This document shows positions 6,931 through 12,425 of a DNA stretch of 12,425 bases, piece after piece. Under the pieces are notes generated by a model, which saw only the letters and a program-made list of their open reading frames with translations, had not been told where the DNA came from and searched no databases. The translations under genes and the position numbers were made by a program. The stretch comes from Capsulimonas sp. (GTDB taxonomy: Bacteria > Armatimonadota > Armatimonadia > Armatimonadales > Capsulimonadaceae): the NCBI GenBank assembly GCA_025963815.1, contig JAOQAA010000316.1:1-12425 (forward strand), in the 5' to 3' direction. Positions within the stretch are counted from its first letter, which is position 1, and each line of letters opens with the position of its first letter.

Positions 6931-7665
6931 ATGTGGCAGAGATTTTCGGAAGCGGCGAGGAAATCGGTGTTTCACGCGCAAACATGCGCGGCGAACTATG
7001 GCCAGCAGAGGGTGACATTAGACCATATGATGGTTGGTCTGCTCACGGACCCCGGCAGCGCGGCGGCCGGAATAGTCCTTCGTCTGGGGGCGCCCCGTGA
7101 AGAACTCATGAACTCTGTGCTGGCGCGGCAGGAGATGGGTGAATACAGCGGTCGTGATTACCAGCTATCACGTGAGATGAAGAGCGGGGTCGATCGCGCA
7201 TACCGGATCGCAGGACGTCTCAAGCACGACTATATCGGCACGGAGCATCTGCTTGCGGGAATTCTTGAACAGGCCGAGCAGCACAATGACGATCGGTTTC
7301 GGGATGCAGGATTGACATTGCAGCGCGTCGTGGAGGACATCGAGAATGACGGCGGCGTTTGGCCGCCGGCGCCGAAATACGAAGAAGCGGCGCCGATGAA
7401 AGAGACGCGACCGTCGCTATCACCGGACAGCGCCACTGCATCTCTGGGATTGGCGATTGTCAGCGCAGTATTCACAATCTGCTCTCTTTGGCCGCTGCGC
7501 GGCAATATGCAATTGACCAGCGCCGCTCTTCCAATACTGCTGCTGAATATCTACGCGATCGTATGGGCCTGGAAGGTTCGAGGCAATCCCAAGGCGATCG
7601 CGGCAATCGCGATCGCCTCACTTCACTCTGTGGCAATAGTCGCTCTGCTGCTCCATTTCGTCTGA
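6931..7665 (+). CDS. Membrane-anchored double Clp_N protein with VWPPAPK motif (paralogue 2)
   Basis: 244 residues, ATG at 6931 with GAGGG at 6916-6920. It opens MWQRFSEAARKSVFHAQTCA, as double Clp_N proteins typically do, with VTLDHMMVGLLTDPGSAA in the first Clp_N repeat (about 3-66). The second repeat (about 78-138) contains SREMKSGVDRAYRIAG and YIGTEHLLAGILEQAE. GGVWPPAPK (141-149) follows, then a charged linker and three hydrophobic helices (about 167-188, 194-213, 220-243). A basic loop before the last helix (WKVRGNPKA) is consistent with a cytoplasmic N-terminus. There is no Walker motif, so this is not a Clp ATPase. It is closely related to the next gene (YIGTEHLLAGILEQAE against WIGPEHLLAGILENAE, RFRDAGLTLQRVVEDI against RFREANLTCARVLEDI), showing recent tandem duplication. 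It sits 43 bases after paralogue 1. Confidence 0.9.
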   Translation: MWQRFSEAARKSVFHAQTCAANYGQQRVTLDHMMVGLLTDPGSAAAGIVLRLGAPREELMNSVLARQEMGEYSGRDYQLSREMKSGVDRAYRIAGRLKHDYIGTEHLLAGILEQAEQHNDDRFRDAGLTLQRVVEDIENDGGVWPPAPKYEEAAPMKETRPSLSPDSATASLGLAIVSAVFTICSLWPLRGNMQLTSAALPILLLNIYAIVWAWKVRGNPKAIAAIAIASLHSVAIVALLLHFV

Positions 7666-7715
7666 CAATCGCTCGAAGCAGGAAAGCTGCGGATAAAGGA
7701 CGAGAAACCGTGAAG

Positions 7716-8342
7716 ATGTGGGATCGATTTACGGAACCGGCGCGCCTCGCCATTTACCAAGCTCAGCAAGCGGCTATCGAGGAGGGAGACCCGTTCGTCA
7801 ACGCGGATCATCTGATACTTGGGTTGATCGCCGACCCAAAAAGTGCAGCATCTCAGCAATTAGAACGAATCGGCGTCCCGCCGTCGAATATTTGCGCCAT
7901 CGTGTCGAAAGAGGCGGCGGAAACAAAGCCGGCGGCCGAAGAACTTAAACTGACAAGCAGCGGCAAAAGATGCATCGATCGAGCTTATGACGTATCACGA
8001 CGACTCCACCACGATTGGATCGGTCCGGAACACTTGCTGGCCGGAATACTGGAGAACGCCGAGAAGTGGAAAGATCATCGGTTTCGTGAAGCAAATCTGA
8101 CGTGCGCGCGGGTCTTAGAGGATATCGCCCATGGCGGCGGCATTTGGCCGCCGCCGCCAGCGCAGACGATCGTTCCCCAGGTCCCTCCCGAATCCCAGAA
8201 ACCCGGCTGTGGGCCGACCATATTCGCCATGTCCATCGCGCTTTTCACCGCGAAGATTGTCTTCGAGGGTATACGACTACTCGTACTCTCCCAAGTGGAC
8301 GCCATGTATCTTCGATGTGTCGCAATTATCTGGATGTTATAA
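7716..8342 (+). CDS. Double Clp_N protein with IWPPPP motif, shortened C-terminus (paralogue 3)
   Basis: 208 residues from ATG 7716, which aligns with the MW[QD]RF start of paralogue 2. A GTG at 7710 two codons earlier has a better spaced AAAGGA (7695-7700) and could be the true start. Upstream frame extension to 7359 is shadow of paralogue 2. Two Clp_N repeats (about 3-66 and 78-138; VNADHLILGLIADPKSAA, WIGPEHLLAGILENAE) are followed by GGGIWPPPP (140-148), a Pro-rich linker and hydrophobic helices at about 167-190 and 193-207. The protein stops at CVAIIWML, where paralogue 2 continues through IYAIVWAWKVRG into a third helix, so it is about 35 residues short and lacks helix 3. Its last two codons, TTA TAA, coincide with the end of the opposite-strand SDR gene. 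It may still be functional, or be trimmed by a rearrangement. Confidence 0.85.
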   Translation: MWDRFTEPARLAIYQAQQAAIEEGDPFVNADHLILGLIADPKSAASQQLERIGVPPSNICAIVSKEAAETKPAAEELKLTSSGKRCIDRAYDVSRRLHHDWIGPEHLLAGILENAEKWKDHRFREANLTCARVLEDIAHGGGIWPPPPAQTIVPQVPPESQKPGCGPTIFAMSIALFTAKIVFEGIRLLVLSQVDAMYLRCVAIIWML

Positions 8343-9131
8343 AATGGCGCGGGTAACGCCGCCGTCAACGCGTACGGCGGAGCCGGTAGTCGCGGACGCC
8401 TGCTCGCTGCTGAGATACACGATCATGTTCGCGACTTCTTCGGTCGTTTCGAAACGCTTGATCAGCGACGAGGGGCGCGCGGTCTCGAAGAACTGCTTCT
8501 CCATCGTGGCGTCGTCCACGCCTTCTTTCTTCGCCATCTGTGAGACGAACGTGCCGACGCCTTCGGACTTCGTCGGGCCAACGAGGACGCTGTTGACGGT
8601 GACGTTTACGCCGACCAGCGTTTCGGCAATGCCGCGCGCCAGCGCGACTTGCGCCGTCTTGGTGACGCCGTAATGAATCATCTCCGCCGGGATCTGCACC
8701 GCCGACTCGCTGGAGACGAAGATCACGCGGCCCCAGTTGCGTTCGCGCAGGCCGGCCAGATAGTGGCGGGTCAGACGGACGCCGCTCATCACGTTTGCCT
8801 GGAATATGTCCAGCCAATCGTCGTCGGTGATTTCTTCAAACGGCTTCGGCTCGAAGACGCCCAGGTTATTGACGAGCACATCGACGCTCGGCAGCTTTTC
8901 GATCAAGGCGGTGACGCCGGCGGCCGTGCTCAGATCGGCGGCGATTCCCGTCACCTCGGCATTCGGCGCGACCTCTTTCACCTGGGCGATCGCCTGATCC
9001 ACGCGCTCCTGAGTGCGGCCGTTTACGACCACCGACGCGCCCTCACGCGCCAGCCCCTGCGCTACCGCCAAGCCAATGCCCGCCGTGGAGCCCGTCACCA
9101 GAGCTTTCTTCCCATTCAATCCTAAATCCAT
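8337..9131 (-). CDS. Short-chain dehydrogenase/reductase (classical SDR)
   Basis: 264 residues; the ATG at 9131 has AAGGAG at 9139-9144 with 7-base spacing, preferred over the ATG at 9152. It is a complete classical SDR with a Rossmann fold: cofactor motif TGSTAGIG (13-20), VVVNGR with Arg39 after the second strand (suggesting NADP(H) preference), AADLS for adenine contact, NNLG (88-91, in place of the usual NNAG), Asn113, catalytic Ser141, and Tyr154/Lys158 in YGVTK. The C-terminus carries the usual ASATTGSAVRVDGGV. It is probably a cytoplasmic oxidoreductase of the 3-oxoacyl-ACP reductase-like group; the substrate is unknown. It is convergent with the third Clp_N gene and overlaps it by the 6-base palindrome TTATAA (8337-8342). 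Upstream lies the terminator of the PEP-CTERM gene. Confidence 0.95.
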   Translation of the reverse strand: MDLGLNGKKALVTGSTAGIGLAVAQGLAREGASVVVNGRTQERVDQAIAQVKEVAPNAEVTGIAADLSTAAGVTALIEKLPSVDVLVNNLGVFEPKPFEEITDDDWLDIFQANVMSGVRLTRHYLAGLRERNWGRVIFVSSESAVQIPAEMIHYGVTKTAQVALARGIAETLVGVNVTVNSVLVGPTKSEGVGTFVSQMAKKEGVDDATMEKQFFETARPSSLIKRFETTEEVANMIVYLSSEQASATTGSAVRVDGGVTRAIL

Positions 9132-9156
9132 GTGATTTCTCCTTCGCATCAAGACG

Positions 9157-9201
9157 CAAAAACGCGCCCGGCTTTGATCACATAATCGCCGCCGGGCGCG
9201 T
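9157..9201 (-). terminator. Rho-independent terminator of the PEP-CTERM gene
   Basis: Bases 9162-9172 and 9191-9201 form a perfect 11-bp GC-rich stem (ACGCGCCCGGC on the + strand) around an 18-base loop. Read on the minus strand the stem is followed at once by a T-run (TTTTT, 9158-9162). It begins 22 bases after the PEP-CTERM stop, as expected for an intrinsic terminator, and lies only about 26 bases before the SDR start codon. Confidence 0.85.
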
Positions 9202-9223
9202 AAGGTTCCGTGAAATATCGGCC

Positions 9224-9811
9224 TTAGAAGGTTATGGCGCGTTTGCGGCGCAGACCAAGCGCCATAACGCCCATCACACCAAAGCCAAGGGCGGCGAGGC
9301 TGGCCGGCTCGGGGACGGCGGAGCGGACATTGGTTGAGACATCGTTAAGCGCGACGAAGTTGGTCAGGGTAATCTCGTCAAAGGCCGAGCCGGAGAAGTT
9401 CAGGAAGTCCAGAACAGGCTTATTGCCCTGGCCGAGTCCGGGAACGACGGTGTCGACTGACCCGACAAACACGCCGCCGTTGTAGGCCGTGAGCGTCACG
9501 GTAGACCCACGGGCGCCGTAGAACACGCTGGAGACGTTGTCAATCGGAGCGCTGAAGGTGATGTCCAGGGGATCGGTCGCGCCCAGCAGCACTTGATGGG
9601 GATCGCCGAAGAAAAATCCGGACGAGACGGCGTTGCCGATTCCGGTAAAGGTTGCGGAAAGCCCGCCGTCGGTCAGGGTGAAGGGAACGGTGTCGCCGAC
9701 GGTCTTCCCGTCGAAACCGAAGACGAGGGTGGCCCCGTGGGCTTCAGCGGAGAGGCAAAGGCTCCCCAGGACGGCGAGCGTGGACAGTACGCGCGAGGAT
9801 TGGCGTTTCAT
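9224..9811 (-). CDS. PEP-CTERM sorting domain-containing exported protein
   Basis: 195 residues; the ATG at 9811 has AAGGAG at 9818-9823 (6-base spacing). The frame's upstream extension to 9898 is rejected because it would bury the signal peptide. Residues 1-28 are a Sec signal peptide (MKRQSSR, then VLSTLAVLGSLCLSAEAHGA). The body (about 29-165) is rich in Gly, Thr, Val and Phe and predicted all-beta (LVFGFDGKTVGDTVPFTL, PLDITFSAPIDNVSSVFYGA). The C-terminus is a PEP-CTERM tripartite signal: VPEPASLAALG at 166-176, a hydrophobic helix, then RRKR (188-191). In this system the exosortase EpsH-type enzyme processes or anchors such proteins at the cell surface, usually in EPS-producing bacteria. 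No exosortase is seen in this window. It has its own terminator and 114 bases of upstream sequence in which no clear promoter is evident. Confidence 0.92.
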   Translation of the reverse strand: MKRQSSRVLSTLAVLGSLCLSAEAHGATLVFGFDGKTVGDTVPFTLTDGGLSATFTGIGNAVSSGFFFGDPHQVLLGATDPLDITFSAPIDNVSSVFYGARGSTVTLTAYNGGVFVGSVDTVVPGLGQGNKPVLDFLNFSGSAFDEITLTNFVALNDVSTNVRSAVPEPASLAALGFGVMGVMALGLRRKRAITF

Positions 9812-9925
9812 GAGGATCTCCTTGGGTCGGTGCGTCACGAGGGTGGATTCGTGTCCGATCCTGTCGGTCTTCACACCGCCGGCGCCAGCCTTGCTCACCG
9901 TACTACGCGGACTGCTGCGAGGACT

Positions 9926-10702
9926 TTACAAGCGTACTTCGTCTCCCACCCGGAGCATCTTACCCAACTCCGAGGGAGCTAAACGGGTATTTACGGCTAA
10001 TCGGTAAAAATGATTAAACCGCTCGCGGTTCGCCCAGTCCGGAAGCGTCGCTTCGCGGCGTGCGCGGAAGATTTCCGCGAAATTGTCAGTCGGCTCACCG
10101 GTCTTTGTATTGCGTGTCGGCACGATGCAGCGCTGACACGGATTAGTTCCCTCGAACTGCACATCGCCGATGGAGAAGCACACATTTTCGTCGAGAGCGC
10201 CGAACAGACGGTCCTCCCAGAACGGTTCAGAATCGCCGATCTCTAAATTGGCGCGAAAGCGGGTTTGGATTTCGGCGTAGGGAACGCCGTCGTACCAGGA
10301 GGCCACGGTCTCGATACTGGAGCGGCCGATGATCGTGGGGCCAGGATTCTTGGGGTCGTCGGGGAAGCCGCCTTCCGTGCTGCGCTTCAAAGTCACAGGC
10401 TGGGCGAAGTAATCGCTGAGCCAAGCCTCCAGCGCGCCGCGCTCGCGATCGATGTGGAACTGGGCGCTGCTGCCGCCGTCACGGGTGTCCAGGTAAACCA
10501 CGCCCTCGTCCCAGTTCACGCCGGTGCAAAGATTGTGGATGAGCGTATTGCGCTTGCCGTTGATCAGCCGCCCTTCGGCGTCGACAATCGCCAGCTCCCG
10601 GTCATGCTCCAGCGCGCCGCTGGCGACGATCCGGGCGGCGCGAACGCGAATGGGGTCGAGGGCCTTGATGGGATAAAGAACGATGCCCGCGAGATACGGC
10701 AT
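9926..10702 (-). CDS. MOSC domain-containing protein with N-terminal MOSC beta-barrel (YcbX-like)
   Basis: 258 residues; ATG at 10702 with GGAG at 10710-10713 (7-base spacing). The N-terminal MOSC_N beta-barrel opens LAGIVLYPIKALDP, the YPIK motif typical of YcbX and the mARC proteins. The C-terminal MOSC domain contains RFRANLEI (148-155), FWEDRLF, and NPCQRCIVPTRN with Cys189 and Cys192; the conserved cysteine of the MOSC family coordinates molybdenum cofactor in mARC-type enzymes. The E. coli YcbX C-terminal 2Fe-2S ferredoxin domain is absent, so the protein resembles the short form that would need a separate electron donor. Likely role: Moco-dependent reduction of N-hydroxylated compounds, or Moco/sulfur carriage; this is family knowledge, not shown here. 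It starts 37 bases after the stop of the TIR gene on the same strand. Confidence 0.92.
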   Translation of the reverse strand: MPYLAGIVLYPIKALDPIRVRAARIVASGALEHDRELAIVDAEGRLINGKRNTLIHNLCTGVNWDEGVVYLDTRDGGSSAQFHIDRERGALEAWLSDYFAQPVTLKRSTEGGFPDDPKNPGPTIIGRSSIETVASWYDGVPYAEIQTRFRANLEIGDSEPFWEDRLFGALDENVCFSIGDVQFEGTNPCQRCIVPTRNTKTGEPTDNFAEIFRARREATLPDWANRERFNHFYRLAVNTRLAPSELGKMLRVGDEVRL

Positions 10703-10739
10703 GGGAAGGCTCCAAAATTACGAAATACGACGGCAAGTT

Positions 10740-11844
10740 CTACACGAGTTCAAGAAACTTCCCGACATTGAAGGGAGAGAGATTGGGATCGTCAATGAAT
10801 TGAGAGGGATCACTGCTGCACACAAGCAGAATAGTGAGTCGCTCCCACCCTCCAGTTGGATCAAAGGCGCGCATATTAAAGATAGATCGAAAACAGGCGA
10901 AAGCTTCGTTGTGGAACGGAGTATCGAGCAGTCTATCCACTGCATTCACCACCCATACGACGTGTCCATTGGTCTTTGGCAATACAATGTCACGTAGGAA
11001 ATATGTGAGATTTGTACCGCCGCTAAGATTTTCATCCCACATTTCACCCAGGGTTTTCGAGACGCGTCCCTGACGCCCCAAATCACGAACGATCGAGTTA
11101 AAGAAGGCTTCTGAACTCACCAATTGATCCCTCTGTAATGTGGTCAAATCGGTCCGAATTACCTCTGCTCCATTATCATGAGCATCACGGAGGCACCCTC
11201 CAAGCGTTGTTAATGCTTCGGAGTGGTTCGCATTTGACAAGCGCGCCACCACGATCCCCTCACGTCTTGTAAGCAATTCGCCAAGCCCTCCAACGCCGAG
11301 AGAGTGAGTGGGGGTGTTTTTGAAATGAGTCGACAACTGAGTGACGACCGGCAAGCTGACAGTCTCCGCGCCATCACAGACATTTTCAGGCTCAGGCTCC
11401 GCCTTCAGGTCAGCAAGCGCGAGACGAATTCCCCGTACGACGTCCAAATAGGCGGATGGGCGATCTTTCCATTGGTTGATAGGCTTGATATTTTTTGGCA
11501 ATGCCTGAAGAGAACCCAGCCGCGTTTCCTTCCATTCGCAATGCTGTAGGAGCACGGGAATGACACATGCGGTTTTCTCGTCGTGGCGCTTCAAAGCGCT
11601 CGCGATTTCGATATCATGAATATACCGTGACGCGAGCATATTGGCGCTTACCAGGATTAGGATAATACGGGCTTCCTCCAAATTGTGCAGGATCTCCTTG
11701 TCCCAATCATGACCAGGCTGTACCTTCCCCATCATACCATGCGGAAATGGCGCCCTCTTGTCGAAGCACGGATAGGTGCTTATCCAATTCATCACGGTAT
11801 CGCATGTCCGCACGGGCATAGCAATAGAAAATCTTAACCGGCAT
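10740..11844 (-). pseudogene. TIR domain + degenerate AAA_35-like protein, interrupted by a frameshift
   Basis: Reading minus from the ATG at 11842-11844 gives MPVKIFYCYARADMRYRDEL...SAWYDG, the first third of a TIR domain, then a stop at AWS*. The remaining frame reads KVQPGHDWDKEILHNLEEAR onward with no missing residue, so one extra G in the GGGG run (+ strand 11727-11730) breaks the gene. Repaired length is 367 residues. TIR features: the YCYARAD box (8-13), WYDG, the LVSANMLAS strand, Glu79 in HDIEIASAL (the position of the NADase Glu of catalytic TIRs) and HCEWKETRLGSLQALP. Residues about 195-367 resemble AAA_35 ATPases (TNLTYFLRDIVLP, LSPFNVGKFLEL), but neither a GKS/T P-loop nor an acidic Walker B is present, and the protein stops where homologues continue. 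It starts 40 bases after the WD40 stop and is probably cotranscribed. Without repair, an ORF from an internal ATG (for example 11732) could still give a TIR lacking its first strand. Confidence 0.8.
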
Positions 11845-11884
11845 TAAAGTTTATCCATCCCATTGAAATATAAGCCACTTAGGA

Positions 11885-12425
11885 CTAATATCTGTGAAAA
11901 TCTGCATCCCATAAGAGCACGGTGTTGTCCCCACTTGCCGTAACGATACGAAGACCATCGAGAGAAAACGAGCAGGAGTTCACATAACCAGTATATCCCT
12001 CCAGTTCGAACATCGCCTTGCCGGTGGAGGCATTCCAAACGCGAGCAGTCCAGCCTCTACTTGCCGTAACAATACGAAGACCATCGGGGGAAAACGAGGC
12101 GGAGTTTAAGAGATCACTATGTCCCACCAGCTCGAACATCTCCTTGCCGGTCGCAGCATTCCAAACGCGAGCGGTGTTGTCCGCACTTGCCGTAACGATG
12201 CGAAAGCCATCGGGAGAGAAAGAAGCGGAGGTTACGGAATCCGTATGTCCTGTCAAAACGGAATGTGTTTGCCGGTTCCAATAGCCCCACTCGAAGCCAA
12301 TATCTTTCGAATCGGTTTCCCTCAAAACTTCCTTCACACGAGATATGTTCCCAGCTTGCCACAGGGCGGGAATGAGATTCATATCGGCGGCGTAAAGTAG
12401 TTGCTTCGTTTCTTTTTGCGAGGCT
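11885..12425 (-). CDS. WD40 repeat protein, C-terminal part (5' end outside window)
   Basis: The frame is open from the right edge (codon at 12422-12424, [10 protein letters not shown]) to the TAG at 11885-11887, so about 179 C-terminal residues are seen. The segment [20 protein letters not shown], followed by GFEWGYWNR, is the helical linker that precedes WD40 propellers in large bacterial kinase, caspase-like or TIR signalling proteins; the ATG at 12382 lies inside it and is not the start. Three WD40 blades of 42 residues follow (GH[TS]...SFSPDG.RIVTAS...ARVWNA.TGK.MFEL). The second has RGWTARVWN in place of DNTARVWN, and the third ends [11 protein letters not shown] full propeller normally needs about seven blades, so this one is short or must pair. 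The likely N-terminal effector or sensor domain lies beyond the window. It is followed by the TIR gene, suggesting a shared signalling or defence role. Confidence 0.88.
   Translation of the reverse strand, partial: ASQKETKQLLYAADMNLIPALWQAGNISRVKEVLRETDSKDIGFEWGYWNRQTHSVLTGHTDSVTSASFSPDGFRIVTASADNTARVWNAATGKEMFELVGHSDLLNSASFSPDGLRIVTASRGWTARVWNASTGKAMFELEGYTGYVNSCSFSLDGLRIVTASGDNTVLLWDADFHRY
11903..12250 (-). repeat. Three tandem WD40-coding repeats, 126-bp period
   Basis: Minus-strand segments 12250-12125, 12124-11999 and 11998-11903 encode successive WD40 blades of 42 residues and are alike at the DNA level. For example, the + strand text CTTGCCGTAACGATACGAAGACCATCG recurs near 11935, 12060 and 12186 with few changes. 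Such near-identical repeats are prone to unequal recombination, which can change blade number. Confidence 0.85.

Noticed and set aside
7359..7715. Long N-terminal extension of the third Clp_N gene
   Set aside because: It overlaps paralogue 2 in another frame, and the paralogues align from the MWDRF start at 7716.
8133..8155. GGC/GCC hairpin (9-bp stem) within the third Clp_N gene, with a 6-bp version at 7351-7367
   Set aside because: It follows from the Gly-Gly-x-Trp-Pro-Pro codons of the WPP motif and is absent in paralogue 1, so it is probably not a separate RNA signal.
11844..12038. Small minus-strand frame ending just before the TIR start
   Set aside because: It is a frame-shifted shadow of the WD40 repeats and shows no domain of its own.
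11903..12250. Possible CRISPR-like or noncoding tandem repeat
   Set aside because: The 126-bp period keeps one open frame and encodes WD40 blades; there are no short repeats with unique spacers.

Overview
The window looks like the chromosome of a moderately GC-rich, free-living Gram-negative-type bacterium. A PEP-CTERM protein indicates an outer-membrane-bearing, EPS/biofilm-forming lineage. Clp_N-only membrane proteins together with TIR/WD40 proteins of the kind common in Armatimonadota, Planctomycetota, Chloroflexota and Cyanobacteria suggest one of those deep phyla. An Armatimonadota (Capsulimonas-like) host is my best guess from gene style only. No RNA gene, CRISPR array, transposase or complete mobile element was recognised.

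Left part (1-4140, + strand). The end of an MmcQ/YjbR-family gene is followed by a compact run of five genes: a secreted protein made of two duplicated beta-domains, a three-helix membrane protein ending in a VWPPAPK tail, two tandem paralogous TPR-like genes, and an aldo/keto reductase. The last three are joined by ATGA stop/start overlaps. The run ends at two strong GC-rich hairpins (4051-4080 and 4104-4138).

Middle part (4200-8342). Two minus-strand genes (an unrecognised 191-residue protein and a DUF72/YecE-family protein) stand back to back with a plus-strand cluster. That cluster is a 117-residue orphan coupled by ATGA to the first of three tandem paralogues. Each paralogue has two Clp_N repeats, a [VI]WPP[AP]P motif and membrane helices, and none has an AAA+ motor. 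The same WPPAP motif is at the C-terminus of the membrane protein at 1188-1580, so four proteins in two operons share a short linear motif predicted to be cytoplasmic. This is the best candidate here for an undescribed system. The third paralogue lacks the last membrane helix and its stop overlaps the stop of the convergent SDR gene.

Right part (8337-12425, minus strand). A classical SDR oxidoreductase, a PEP-CTERM exported protein with its own terminator, and a MOSC-domain protein look like ordinary chromosomal genes. Beyond about 10740 the sequence becomes visibly less GC-rich and holds a WD40 protein (open at the window edge, about three blades) followed by a TIR-domain gene. The TIR gene is split by a single-base frameshift in a GGGG run. 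Its C-terminal half resembles an AAA_35-type ATPase with degenerate Walker A and B motifs and stops early. This looks like a decaying or degenerate TIR/WD40 conflict (immune-like) locus.
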